A stretch of DNA of 64,000 nucleotides from Phascolomyces articulosus (GCA_025677815.1 JAIXMP010000032.1:1-64000), one strand, 5' to 3'. Counted from the stretch's first letter, positions 12,301 through 24,410 are shown. Notes: generated by a model not told the origin, from the sequence alone. Numbers and translations: made by a program.

Positions 12301-12969
12301 GTCCGTGATCCCAAACGTCGTAAGCATTTTGATGCGTTTGTCAATAGTGAAGAACGTGATACAGTGATTGAAATGATTGATGAACGAGGTCAACAACGTC
12401 CTGCCGATTGGCCCAAGGAATTACCTCCTATGAAGAAACTGCCTAAACCTCAAGATGCATTGAATGATGGCGAAGTGGCTGTCAATGATAAGAATACTTG
12501 GTTACATGTTGGTGATGCTGATTTATTCCCTGTTGATGAAGGCAAGGTTGTTCGTGTTGGTAATGTTCAAATTGCCGTGTTCCATACTCGCAATAAATGG
12601 TACGCTACTCAAAACATGTGTCCTCACAAACGTGCCTTGGTCCTTGCTTCTGGTTTATTGGGTAATGGTGCTTCCAATACTCCTTATGTTTCTTGTCCTA
12701 TGCATAAAAAGAACTTTGATCTTGCTACTGGTGATTGTTTGGTGCCAGGTGAAGAAGAGAAATATAAATTGGAAACGTTTGACGTCAAGGTAGAAAATGA
12801 TCAAGTGTATTTAAGTATACCTTCCATTGAAACATTGAATGATACCCTTGGTTCAGGACGTACAATTATTCAACGGGGCATGTCGAAACCTACCATTGTC
12901 TCCATGCAAGATGCTCCTTCCTGTGGTACCGTTGGTAACGGTTGTGGTGATAAGACTTTGGAATGGTAA
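9383..12969 (+). CDS. Assimilatory nitrite reductase [NAD(P)H], siroheme/4Fe-4S, with Rieske domain
   Basis: Reduces nitrite to ammonium in the cytosol. Exons are 9383-9614, 9705-10482, 10599-11548, 11636-11699 and 11790-12969, giving 1067 aa. Domains in order: FAD-binding start with GLGMV (from residue 46) and, after splicing, the family motif EEPxVAYNRVGLT; NAD-binding GGGLLG (about 191); BFD-type [2Fe-2S] with C467, C469, C502 and C505; ferredoxin-like half domain; siroheme/4Fe-4S ligands C689-x5-C695 and C729-x3-C733; and a C-terminal Rieske [2Fe-2S] with CPH (C952, H954) and CPMH (C977, H980). It follows nitrate reductase on the same strand, completing the pathway. Intron 1 is 90 bp with no stop in frame, so unspliced mRNA would encode 30 extra residues inside the FAD domain. 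Confidence 0.97.
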
Positions 12970-13306
12970 ATCCATTCTACTTTTGTTTTCTTTCTTCTAC
13001 TATACAACTTTTTTTTTCATTCTTTCCCTTTCTACATTGTTCTTCATTTAAACCATTTATTTTTATATATTATCCCCATTACAAAAAAAAAAATAACCTT
13101 TCACCACACCACTATCACCACCAACAATTATCATAATTATCTATTTTCCCTTTTATTTCGCATATCCTGCATATATATTTCTTTTTTTCTTGTATATATA
13201 TAAATATAAGCTTTTTGTTTGAGAATTATAAAAAATAAATAAATATATTCAAGCTCTATCTATGTTAAAGCACTCAACCTATTCTACATATCTATGATGG
13301 GTGATT

Positions 13307-13354
<48 letters not shown>

Positions 13355-13692
13355 CATATGTATTGGATGTTTTAATACATCGTGTTGGTATAAGGATAAA
13401 ATGAAGCGGCTATTCGGCATTGGTTCGATTGCTTGACAACAAGAAAATGAAGTGGTTGAAAGTTGAACGAGACACATTGAGACGTAAATGTATATATGAA
13501 TTATCCATTTTCAGTTACTAATTAAAGAGATAGTATTGTATGATATAGATATAAATGCAACCCAACATGACACTTTACATGTGATATTTGTATACCGCCA
13601 TTTTTTCACTCAATTTTTGGGTTATAAAATAAAAGTTCCTCTTGGTTTTGACACTTTTTTTTTCCTTCCCGACTTTATATATAATATCAACC
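12970..13692. other. Intergenic, with long poly(T) tract
   Basis: 3' flank of nitrite reductase and promoter of the enoyl reductase gene. It contains a 43-nt T run at 13309-13351. I see no gene; the open frame covering 13292-13477 on the minus strand is poly-Lys from this tract. Confidence 0.7.
13309..13351. repeat. Poly(T) tract, 43 nt
   Basis: An uninterrupted run of T between the nitrite reductase and enoyl reductase genes. It could be a nucleosome-free element or the poly(A) scar of a retroposed sequence on the minus strand; no target-site duplication is obvious by eye. Confidence 0.9.
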
Positions 13693-14950
13693 ATGAAGCT
13701 TACTATTGCTTCAAGAAATCCGAAGTCCACCAAATTCCCCATCACCCTTGAATTGGAAGGAACACCTGAAACCGTCAAAGTTCAGGATGTCGCGTTAGCT
13801 ATTGAGAAAAAGTTTCCTAAGTACTATCCCGACCGACAACGTTTAACTGACCTTGATAAGAAAGCATTGGATGCTGATAAAACATTAGCTGAAGCTGGTA
13901 TTGCTGATGGAGCTACGATTCAATTCAAAGATCTCGGTAAAGCGTCTATTTTTTTAAATGGAATGGTAGACAAAAAAAAGAAGGAAAAATATGGACGCGT
14001 TGTTATCGACAACAAAGAGAGGTGTCTCCATGGATGAGGGAACAGAATGTATGTAAACTAACCTTATTTTAACAAAGGTCCTCAAATTGGCTGGCGAACT
14101 GTCTTTTTGATTGAATACGGTGGTCCATTACTTATTCACCCCATCTTTTATTACGCTAGTAAATTATTCTATGGAGCCGATTTCCAACATTCCCCCATGC
14201 AAACGACCGTGTATTACATGTGTATGGCCCACTTTTTGAAACGTGAACTTGAAACTTTATTTGTTCACCGTTTCTCGCATGGTACTATGCCTTTCTTTAA
14301 CGTTTTCAAAAACTCAGGTCATTATTGGTTGTTATCAGGCATCAATTTGGCTTATTGGGTTTATGGTCCTTGGTATGGTGCTGGTAAGGCCGCCAGTGCT
14401 CGTAGTGATGTTTGGCTTTATGGTTCTCTGGCTGTTTGGGTTGTAAGTTTTTTTTTATTTGTTTTTATAGTGTGGGAGATTGTCAAGGTGGATGGGGTGA
14501 TTTATATTATGTTGATGGATGATTATGGTATTTGGTATTAGTGGGCCGAATTATCCAATTTGGCAACTCATGTTACTTTACGTAACTTGCGCCCTGCTGG
14601 TACTCGTCGTCGTGCTATTCCTTTTGGTTATGGATTTGATTTGGTATCTTGCCCCAATTATTTCTTTGAAACCATTGGTTGGACTGTTGTTTGTTTCCTT
14701 TCTACTAGCTGGAGTGGTAAGTTTTTTTTATGCATGAATGAATGGTAGAAGGAAGTATGATGTATTCAAGAGCACAAAATGATTAATCCCAATTGGATGA
14801 TATAAAACAAAAATTACAATAGCCTGGCTCTTTAATATTGTTGCTACTGGACAAATGTACGTTTGGGCTGTCAAGAAGCACAAGAACTACAAGAAGGAAT
14901 TCAAAGATTACCCACGTAACAGAAAGGCTATGTTTCCCTTCATTGCTTAA
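13693..14950 (+). CDS. TSC13: Very-long-chain enoyl-CoA reductase (Tsc13/TECR)
   Basis: ER membrane enzyme for the last step of very-long-chain fatty acid elongation, reducing trans-2-enoyl-CoA with NADPH. Exons are 13693-13936, 14078-14442, 14542-14716 and 14823-14950, giving 303 aa, the normal size. A ubiquitin-like N-terminal part (about residues 1-80) precedes the steroid 5-alpha-reductase C-terminal domain with several membrane segments. Typical motifs are LGPQIGWRTVFLIEYGGP, HRFSHGTMP and, near the C-terminus, the lumen-to-cytosol motif around GYGFDLVSCPNYFFE, ending YPRNRKAMFPF. Branch site CTAAC is visible in intron 1. It is convergent with the C2-domain gene, 322 bp apart. Confidence 0.96.
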
Positions 14951-15272
14951 ACGAAAATTATAGTATACTTGTATAGGATCATATTAATAAATAAACCCTA
15001 ATAGTGGTAGGAAAAAAAGAGAGTCTGTACAACAATTTGTATATATTTTTATTTTTGGTCTTTGGTTTTGCATATAAAAAAGGTTGTATCTATATTATAC
15101 AAGGTTTTGAAAAGAAAAAAAAAAAGTGATGGTTTCATTGGGATGGTAAAGGGGGGATATTTTGCTATTATTGTTTAGATAATCCTAAAGTTATGTGTGA
15201 GGGAATTGGGAATGTAGTTGAAGAAAGTAACGTGTGGCTGATGCATGTTGTGGATAAAAGGGTAAAAGAAAT

Positions 15273-17171
15273 CTAATGGGCTGGATAAGGTGGATAACCT
15301 TGTTGAGGTGGATAGCCACCACCACCAGGGGCTGGTGGATAACCGCCAGGTGCTGCTGGGGGATAAGGAGAATGGTGCGTAGGTGGACCACCAGCAGCCG
15401 CGGCAAATGGTTGACCTGAATGCTGATCATGATGAGGTTGATATTCTGCATTGTACGGTTGTGGTGTTGGGAAACTCATGGATGGCGTAGGTTGAGGTGG
15501 TGGGTATCCGCCTTGTGGATTGGGTGATGGATAAGGAGCTGGTGTATGGAATCCCATATGAGAAGGTCCTATTTTTTTTATAGTATCGATTTGTTTTTGT
15601 TTTTATCTATCAGTAACCCATTTACAAATATTTGCAACACACATATGCACACTTCAATTCCCCTTCTCATTTTCCCTTTTTGTTTTCCATAAAAACTTAC
15701 CTCCGGGTGTTGGAGCACCACCAAATGGCGATACTGGGGGGGCGGGTCTATAAGATGAAGAAAGAAGAGGAGCTCCACCATAACCACCCATGGATTGTTG
15801 TTGCTGTTGTGGTTGATGTTGAGCTGGAGGATAACCTGAAGAAGGTGGATAACCGCCACCAAGAGAAGATGTATGTTGATGATGATATTGTGGTTGACCA
15901 CCACTAGAATGAGGGCGCGTTGTATACGCGCCCCCACCGCCTGCAGAAGAAGCTGTACCTGTGGATGAAGTAGGTGTCATGGAAGCAGGCATATGAGGTG
16001 TAGCCCCATGTTCATGAAGTCCAGGACGAGGAGGTGGAGGTCGATAAATGGGAGGACCGGCTGATGTACGTGCAGGTGTGGATGAAGAAGCGGTAGGCAC
16101 AGGTGGTGGTCTGTTTAAATATTGCTGATGTTGTTGTGGTGTATACCCAGGTCGTGAGTTGTTATAAGCAGCTCCAGGTGGTCGTTTATTATACAAACGT
16201 GTAGGTTGTCTTTTGGGTGGTGCACGCTATATATTTATATATAAGAAGTGTATTTTTGGGATAAGAGTGTGGAAAATAGGATATGGATGAGCCTCTTTTC
16301 AGATCCAAAAGGTTACTCAAGGAAAAAAAAATGTATAAAATAAAAATAAAACTTACAGCCGAGTAAAAGGTCAGCTCGATATAGATGTCACCCGCTCTTT
16401 TTCCACGATATTTTAGTGGATACCAATCTATTTAGTTTGATTTGATTTATTATTATTATTGAATTAGCATATATAAATCTTATAAATCAGAAACCATCTC
16501 TGTTCATAGATCCCATAACAATCCAAAAACTTACTATCTTCTTCGCCTTCTTTTAAAACATTGGTTAAATCAATTTCTCCCTCCGAGATCAAATCTTCTC
16601 TTGGTCCATCCTCATCAAATACTTGCATATATAACTTGGTTTTACCCTCAGGTACAGGTAGATTGACCTTAAAAAAATAGTCCAGAAGGTTCCCTCATCT
16701 TTGATTAGTATTTTTTTTTTATTTTGCTTCACTTGAATAACCCATCCAGTAGATATATACCTGATCATCCCAAATAGGACGTTGTCCACCACGATAATCA
16801 GTTTTTGTTCTTTTTGCTACTTCCCCTAATCGAAAAGTGACAAATGGATCTTGTTTACCAACTACCTATTAATTTATTATATATTAATAACCATTCTCTC
16901 TCAGAAGGGGAAAGGGAAAGGAAAATGGATCGATAAAAATATAAAAGCCAAGAAAATAGTTCTTTTTTTTTTACCTCGCGATTAGGTAGTTCTCTCTAAA
17001 ATAGATGGTGAAAAAGATGAGTATGTTTTGCAATGAGTTTTTCAAAAGTTTTGAATGTGTTCAACCCAATGACGTTTCAAATCCCCCCTTTTTTTTGACA
17101 ATGTTTCAACTTACTGCTTTAATGGCAACGACAACAAGTTCACCAGCTAGTTTTTTTTGTTGTTCTTCCAT
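15273..17171 (-). CDS. C2-domain protein with Pro/Gly/Tyr-rich tail
   Basis: Exons on the minus strand are 17171-17115, 16995-16975 (21 nt), 16865-16761, 16667-16535, 16427-16357, 16226-15701 and 15568-15273, giving 402 aa. Residues 1 to about 130 form a single C2 domain: LAGELVVVAIKAREL, KQDPFVTFRLG, RPIWDDQ, QVFDEDG and GDIYIELTFY, with Asp residues placed to bind calcium and membrane lipid. The remaining 270 residues are low-complexity Pro/Gly/Tyr/Gln/Ser, with repeats such as GGYPP and QQGYPP. A C2 domain plus Pro-rich tail is the layout of fungal Inn1/Fic1 cytokinesis proteins, whose tails bind SH3 proteins; that equivalence is inference. The start ATG is the only one before the domain. 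Confidence 0.85.
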
Positions 17172-18796
17172 AGTGTGTAATAGGTATATAGGTGTAAGTA
17201 TGTGTGTGTGTGAAAAAGGTGTGAAAAGAAAAAGGGAGAAGTGAAAAAAAGGGCGTTTATAATTTGATCTTGCGTTTTGTTGTTGTTTGGTTGTCTTGGT
17301 AACACTACACCAAAAGTCGGACTTGCGTGTTCTTTAGCAGGTTAAAGTCTAGTTTGGTTATCCAAATGGCTGTTTATATACCCTGCGGCGCCACTCTTAA
17401 CAAGATTGAGTCACCTATTTGTACGTCGTCATGCACAGCATCTTATTTTTAGAAAAATTGGGGTGCTACACTTTAAACTCTTCTCACACTGAATCCCTTT
17501 CACTTCTACTGCGGTGATTATTATTTTTGACATTTTGACAGATGATTTTTGTATATAATCCTCCACTATCGTTCGTAGTTTGAGTCATTTTTTATGATTC
17601 TACTGTTTTTGGCTAATTGTCCGCGTAGCATATGAATAAAGTAAAAGTTAGGATGTGCGAGAGAGGTGTGTCACCGAAAAAGTTATCTTACAACTATATT
17701 TGGTTGCTCAGCCGGTTCAAAAGGATGCATTCATCATCACCAATGATACTTCTTTAACCGATAACATTTTCTTTTATTTATATCTATGTAAAAAAAGCTA
17801 TTTCTTTGAAAAAAAAAAAGATGTACACAATGCATCATGTAGTCATCGTGCTTTTTTGATATGCACAAATTTTATATATTATTTTAAAAAGAAAAAAAAA
17901 GCATAATCACCTCATTTCTTCATTCCAAAATTCTACAAACTTCTTTTGTTATAAAATAAGTCTTTAAATATCCCGTCTTCATAGTGCTGTGTTGGAAGCT
18001 TTATATTTGTTCTCCAGATTTTTATTTAATAATAATTAAAATGATCCGCGTAGCAAAAAGATTCTTTCAAAGTAGTAATAATAATTGTGATGATGACATT
18101 TTATGTGTATGTTTATATTTTTTTATTAGATGATCAAATGACATCATAAGGTCAGAAACATAAAATTTTTACTATGTGCGTAAAATAATAACATTCCATG
18201 GTGACGCACTTTTATCCATCTTTAATGTGATATAAATATCTAACAACTTGTACTATTTGCCACAAGCAATTATTATTATTTGAAGAGCAGTAAGAAAGGT
18301 TCCTCCAATTCAATATAAATGCAGCTTTGGGTCACTATCATTTATTATTATTTTAACGTACTAGTTTATACATACAAGCTATACCAATTTCTCCTACGTA
18401 TTTACAAATTAATATGCGTTCATGCTTCAATCGATCGATAATGTATACATGTATCCTCAGGGACATATTTGTTTCTATAAATCTATTTTCAATAAGACAT
18501 TACGTACTACCCAATATAAAACTTGCAAAACCCATAGATACACAAAGGAGACAAGGTACGGGTATATCCGGTATCTATGGATATTCAAACAAAAAAAAAA
18601 AGAAAGAAAGAAATGAGCCCAAAACTGTACATACGATTATGCAGCTGATTTATTAGAAAATAAAAATGATAATGGTTTACGTACATATAATTCAAAGGAG
18701 AAGTGAACTTCTGTATGATATCTTTACATAATTTTCATTACACAAGAAGGAAGGAGGGTATATAATAAACAATATATATATTATACCATTATGTTT
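17172..18796. other. Intergenic, no gene seen
   Basis: Promoter side of the C2 gene and 3' side of the 7-TM gene. Open frames at 17655-17906 and 18414-18656 are short, AT-driven and show no family resemblance. No RNA gene was recognised. Confidence 0.6.
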
Positions 18797-19639
18797 CTAA
18801 GCGATATTCACGTAGCCTTTTCTTTTTGAGACACAATTATCTTCATCCAGGTCTGGCCAATACGCTTTTTTTATAAGAATACTGTCAGTGAGGAACAATT
18901 CCAATATAAAAATATGACATGACACAATAGTCAACGGTAGTTCCAACCACGGGATCGGAAATAGTACGTTACGAAATACGAGAATGATGGCTTCATAGAT
19001 TGTGTAGAAAGGTAAAAGTGAAATAAAGCATTGATAAATTTGGTAGGATGCTGTTTTCATGGATTCAGCAGACGATGATGATGCACACCATTTTGTAATG
19101 AGTCTCGCATAAAGTAATCCAAAGCAGTGACCACAATGGACCATTAAAAGTGTATTTAAAGTTGGGAAAGGATAATCCAGTGTTGTGCGGACACCAAAAT
19201 AATAGACACCACCTATACTTAGGATGGATGCAGATATGTATATATATTTTCTGACAGGATCCAGTAAATGTCTTATGGATAAGGTTGTGATGACGTGTTT
19301 TTGTTGTTGCTGACGAGTAGTTGTTGTGGAGAAACTACTTTTGTTCGTCAGACTTCTATGGAATTTCCAAAAAGCAAATAAAATCACGATAGCCTTGAGA
19401 TAAAGTGTGATTTGTACTAAACTATGATCCAAAAGGATTTTTTCATCATGTCTGAAACCTTCTCGTCCAGCTTCTATGTGATAATATAAACAGATGCCAT
19501 TATGTATCCATGATGCAATGGCCGGAAGCCATACATAGTAATAATTGGTAAAATGGTTTACTTTGGTTTCCCAAAGAAAGATGGCGTATGAAATAGATTG
19601 AAAGAAAGAAAGAAAAGTACTCGTTACAACAAAAAACAT
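18797..19639 (-). CDS. Seven-transmembrane protein of unknown function
   Basis: A single-exon frame of 280 aa from ATG at 19639. I do not recognise the family. Seven hydrophobic segments can be drawn: about residues 1-22, 33-54, 69-94, 132-150, 161-184, 199-224 and 232-253. A loop after segment 3 is Ser/Thr/Gln-rich, and the tail is charged (DLDEDN, then KRK). The start lies directly at segment 1, with no separate signal peptide. The topology resembles small fungal integral membrane or receptor-like proteins, but no GPCR signature is visible. It stands alone, with more than 1.6 kb of gene-free DNA on each side. Length and codon integrity support a real gene. Confidence 0.7.
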   Translation of the reverse strand: MFFVVTSTFLSFFQSISYAIFLWETKVNHFTNYYYVWLPAIASWIHNGICLYYHIEAGREGFRHDEKILLDHSLVQITLYLKAIVILFAFWKFHRSLTNKSSFSTTTTRQQQQKHVITTLSIRHLLDPVRKYIYISASILSIGGVYYFGVRTTLDYPFPTLNTLLMVHCGHCFGLLYARLITKWCASSSSAESMKTASYQIYQCFISLLPFYTIYEAIILVFRNVLFPIPWLELPLTIVSCHIFILELFLTDSILIKKAYWPDLDEDNCVSKRKGYVNIA

Positions 19640-22095
19640 AAAGAAGTGTGTGAAAGAGAGAGTGAAAGGAAAAGAGATTAAAGAAAGAAAACAGCGCTTA
19701 ATTTTTATGGAGAGTTTTTTTTTTTTTGGCTAAGCATTTGGTGCAACCTCATTACCATATTGGCAACGTCATCCTTGTAACACACAGTAATCATAATGGA
19801 TTTAAGCCCATGATCGAAAATATACTACTGTAATATTCATGTATAAAAAGTCTCCTGTAATAATAAAGGATGCTCACGGAACCACATTGTACGTAGTTCG
19901 ATGGTCCATCATTTGGTTTTGACTTTGTATATTTTTTCTACCGCAATCCACGGGATTTTTTATGTACATCCAATCATAGTTTCTTCACCAGTGGCCTATC
20001 CAAAGAATTGTTCTTAATGTACAAGACAATCTTCTTTGATCCCCAGAGGTTTTTTTTGGGAGAGGTGTATATTCAGAAGGTACTAGCGAGGTAACCGATT
20101 AATCCGGGCATGTTCCGAGTCGAATCTCTGTACACGTGACATTATTCGACATCATCTAATAATGGAGTTGATTATTATATATTTTTAAACCGAACAAATA
20201 TATAAAAAGTTAAACTGTTAGAATCACCTAATCTGTATGGTATATTCAATAGTATTTGAATTATTAAATAATGAAAAGAGAAACGATTAATTTTATTTAA
20301 TTAAAGAGCTATGATTTTTATGTCATGATTTTACAAATTTTCTTTTTTTTTCTCTTGCTGTAACTTAGTAAACGGACACAGAAAAAATAATCTACTTCAG
20401 TACTGGCTGGTGGGAGAAGAAGAGTAATAATTATAACAACGTGAAACACTTGTGAAGTGTTTTGAGCTTGTTAATTGGAATGTATTCAAATGCTCAAATT
20501 ATTCCTACTCGTTATGGAAGTGTAAGATATATTAACGTTATCATATTGTTGAAGCAATATTTATTCGCTCTATTCATTGAGGTTTTACATACTACATGAA
20601 ATTATATTCCGACCCAACTCATTATCAAGTACTATGCGATTTCCTCGCTGAAATTGATAATTTTAATAGCAATTCCATGAAGATAAATGAACCAACTTAT
20701 TCAACTAACATACTCTGGTTACAAGAAAATAACTATAACATTGTTCTAGTGTTTTATAGAAAAGAAAGTTACTGAGTTGAGTTGATTTTGCTGACACTGT
20801 TATGATTTTTTTTCTTTTCTTCAAACCATAAACATCATTACAAGCACATTGCTCTGCAATTCATTGTATTATGTATTCTATCCCAATTAATATACTTTCA
20901 TTAAAATGTGCCTTATTTATGAGTGAAACAGTTATTTACGTATATCCCTGACTGATTACTCTTACTTTTATTACTTAAGCAATTCGTGAAAATAAACGAA
21001 CATAACTTTTCCATAATTAAAAAAATGAAGAACATCGAAATTTTTTTAATAGTATTCTTTACGAATGTTTATGGGGGTTAGAGGCTATTAAACTTCTATA
21101 GTAATAAGTAATTATAACAATAATGATATTAACAATATAAATTGTTGGTAACTCATGAGAAATTTTGTATTGATTGTATTGTACTTCTTTTTTTAAAAAA
21201 AATAAAGTTGAAAAGTATCTTGGTAAAGTGGATGTACCTCCATCTTAAAATTCCGGACCAGGCTGCCGCATAAATCCGGTACCTCTCTTTTACCCACCTC
21301 CCTTTTACCAACCCTCCCCTTTTTTTTCGAGTACTGAATGCAATAAAAGGAAAAAGTAAATAAGCTTGAGGTACGAAAGTTCCAAAGACGGGTTCGTGAG
21401 AATTTATTCCTTCCACGTTTTGTTTCATCTTATAGTTATGTGTCTTGGCTAGAGTATTAAAAGGTTACTTTGGAAAGAATTATGGCTAATTTGGACTTAC
21501 TGATTCAAAAATTGACATAGAATGTTAAAGAAAACGTGGAATAGTTGTACTGTTATTGTTGTGTGGTTTTATGATAATAAGAAGAACTATGCAAAAATGG
21601 GTTTGCCTAGTGACAAGATCTGACTTTCCAATCAGCTATAGTTATTCACCATCATACTAGATCACTACTATGAATCTCTTTGTCTTTTGCTCTTCACTTA
21701 CACGAATGCAGTAAGAAACAAAAGCGATGAAATAAAAAGTAGAGTAACAAAATTATATTTGTTCAATAATCATGGTTACTCAACATTCATTAATTAATTC
21801 ATGGATATATCAGGCCCAGAAATAAATGTTGTGGGCTTTTTTTTTTGTTTATGCGCCATTTTTTTAAAAGTTTGCGATGAAGGAAATCAAACAAGCTAAT
21901 AAAAAAAACTGTGGCGCACTCTAAATATAAACTTCTTGGCTGTTACTTTAATGGTAAAATTATTATGTTAAGATGTGGCCTCGCCTGTGTAACAACAGCA
22001 ATTTAATAGATTTAAAAAAAAATCTTGTTGCTAAGCAACTATCTAGCTCTCCTTTTCCTTTTTTATCTTTTTTTTTATATCCTATCATCGCTACC
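19640..22095. other. Intergenic, no gene seen
   Basis: 2.45 kb of AT-rich DNA. One clean hairpin, AAACACTT-GTG-AAGTGTTT, lies at 20444-20462. No relic of the F-box family, tRNA or transposase was recognised. The right end is the promoter of the FEN1/XPG-like gene and includes a GGCGCA/TGCGCC-type sequence near 21850-21920. Confidence 0.6.
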
Positions 22096-23866
22096 ATGGG
22101 AATTCTACATTTCACTTCATACTTAAAACACTCTGGAGCCAACAAGGAGGTACCCTCTTTACGTACTCAATTTCAAAAAAGTAATATTGGCACAATTATC
22201 ATTGATGTTATCCCAATGTTTAAATTCTTGTTAAGACGCTATGCTTATAATCTTTTTCGAGCAGAAAATGGTAATTATTTTCCAGTATAAAATATAAAGA
22301 GATGTCTATATGTAATAACGAGTAATATTAACAAGAAATATTATCCGAAAAAATAGATAATAATCAATATGCAGTTGACAAAATTCTTGATCTATTTACT
22401 GGAAATATGCTTGCTCATGTGAAAGAGTTGATAAAGAATTCTCCACGAAAAGCATGTTTGGTATTGGATGGTGATTATTTACGTGCTATGGATCGAAAAA
22501 AATATATCAATAATGGTGCGCGCTGTGAACAAATGTTTAAACTTGCACGCAAGTTGCTTCGCGATCCTCATGTTGAACAAAAACATAAAAGAATAACAGA
22601 GATAGCATGTCAATGGGTATCCTTTACAAACAAGTATAAAATGATTATTATAAACGTTAGTGAATTTGTAGCAAAAAAAAAAAAGATGTCAATTATTATT
22701 GTATAATTGAATGATAATTATTTATTTATTTCTTTTTATTGTACGATTATATAAAACAGCATTTGAGATCGAGAGGTATATATCAGCTCGACAGAAACGA
22801 CAAGAAGAATGTTCCCAAGTTATTCTACGTTCGAGCATTGGCAGAAGCAGCCCCAGAGATTGTTGTATTAGCCAGAATGAATAAATTCTTTGGGAAAACG
22901 GCTATTCTATCCCCAGATCCTCATTTGTTTGCATATAGAGGAGCACTCGGAAGTTTAGTACGTATCCATCTAGTAGAAAATAAGATATATTATTGTGAGA
23001 TATATGGGTATACTAATTTGTATTATACTCGATATAGCGAGTACTCAAGATCGACTGGAACTCACCTGATCTCCAATGCATTGTCACTTCAAAAATAGAG
23101 CTATTGCATTGTTTTAAATTGATTTATTCAAACGATGAAACACCTCTTGAGGTAATTTTTATGTGTTATTTCGTTATCCAGCATTATGACAAATAGTTAT
23201 AGTGTATGGGGTAAAGAGCGTTATTGGTATTTTATTAGATATGAAATGATAGCTGAATAATAATAATATTTGTATTATAATTATCGTTTCTTGCGTTAGG
23301 CCGAGAATCGATTGGCTGTACTAATTTCTGTAGGTGGCAATTATTATGCGGATAAACCTGAATCCTACGGAGTAGAGACTATCAAAAAAATCATGATTAG
23401 TGGATGCGAAAGGAAAAGTGCAACCAAGGCAAACGTGCTACTTGAAGGGGTAAGAAGGTTTTTTCTTGTTATTATATATTATATGTTGATAGTTTCGAAA
23501 TTTATTACGATCCTCTTGTTAAATTCATAGTAAAATGAAAATATATTTTATCTACGATATACTACTTGTTATAAAGGATAAGCTACTAATCATTGAATGA
23601 GAATATCTATTTAAATTTTATACAAATATATTCCTTGGTATGTCCATTTCTTATTATATTTTATACAGCTTTTAAACTGTTTGAATATGCCCGAGAAGGA
23701 GAGGATTGTTTATCGTATGGCATTACACCAATTTGGAAATCCGTTGATCAATTCTAATAATCCACATCGGACAGAAGGATTAGTAATGCAGATTAACTGT
23801 CATATACAAAAACTTGTCGACGGTGCTCCTGATTATTTCCATCGGGATGGTAGATTACGTCAATAA
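22096..23866 (+). CDS. FEN1/XPG (Rad2)-family-like protein with partly lost active site
   Basis: Exons are 22096-22270, 22336-22616, 22760-22957, 23050-23151, 23300-23449 and 23669-23866, giving 367 aa. It starts MGILHFTSYLK, like the XPG N-terminal MGIxGLxxLL. An N-terminal Asp (D37 in IIIDVIPMFKF) and D103 in LVLDGD match the first two catalytic Asp of FEN1. The XPG-I region (about 173-212) is altered: only one of the Glu pair seems kept (E181) and the EDMD-type motif reads SPDPH (D205 kept, H207 lost). An H3TH-like stretch, VGGNYYADKPESYGVETIKKI (262-282), has Asn where FEN1 has the CDY Asp. It may therefore be a nucleic-acid-binding pseudonuclease. The exon 2/3 junction is the least certain. 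Confidence 0.7.
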
Positions 23867-24354
23867 TCATTATCTTTATACTTTGTTTTTTCTTCCCTCC
23901 TCTCCTCTCATTTACCATTATTTACTTCTGTTAAATTACATTTAGAGTGACAACATCATTTTTATATACCGTAGACTCGTATCGCTTTTATCTGTATGTA
24001 AATACCAATTTTTAACTTATAAATTAAGTACATTGAAAGAAACTAGAAATATATTTATTACAATAAATATTTGCTGTGGTTTTTTTATATATTTATCCAA
24101 TAAATGAATAAGTAAATGGCATTTTGTACTTTGTAATTATGCAAAGTCAGATTTCACAATCTGTTACGTAGATTTTTATTAGTTGCCACTATGGTCAATT
24201 CATTTCTTTATATACAGAGTATGAGTACATCAGCCATAAGTAAAAACTATCTATAAACTGAATAGACTATCACAAGTCTTATTGGATCACGTTGTTGCCA
24301 TAAAAGTGTTGCTCTCATTTTTAATATGCGTCACTTCTCGTAGTAAATTGTATT

Positions 24355-24400
24355 AAAGAGCTTTGTAGATTGTTCCTGAATTGTTGTTATATGATACAAA
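24355..24400 (+). promoter_or_regulatory. Conserved upstream element of TPR/F-box/LRR family, copy 1
   Basis: About 45 bp starting AAAGAGCTTTG and containing GATTGTTCCTGAAT and TGATACAA. The same block recurs before the decayed copy at 50.6 kb (from 50511) and alone at 45.1 kb (from 45107). Conservation between copies whose neighbourhood has decayed suggests a promoter or a shared duplication unit. Confidence 0.5.
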
Positions 24401-24410
24401 GAGTGAACTG

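Noticed and set aside
20090..20140. Possible tRNA 3' half (GAGTCGAATCTC)
   Set aside because: No pairing acceptor, D or anticodon arms could be drawn around it.
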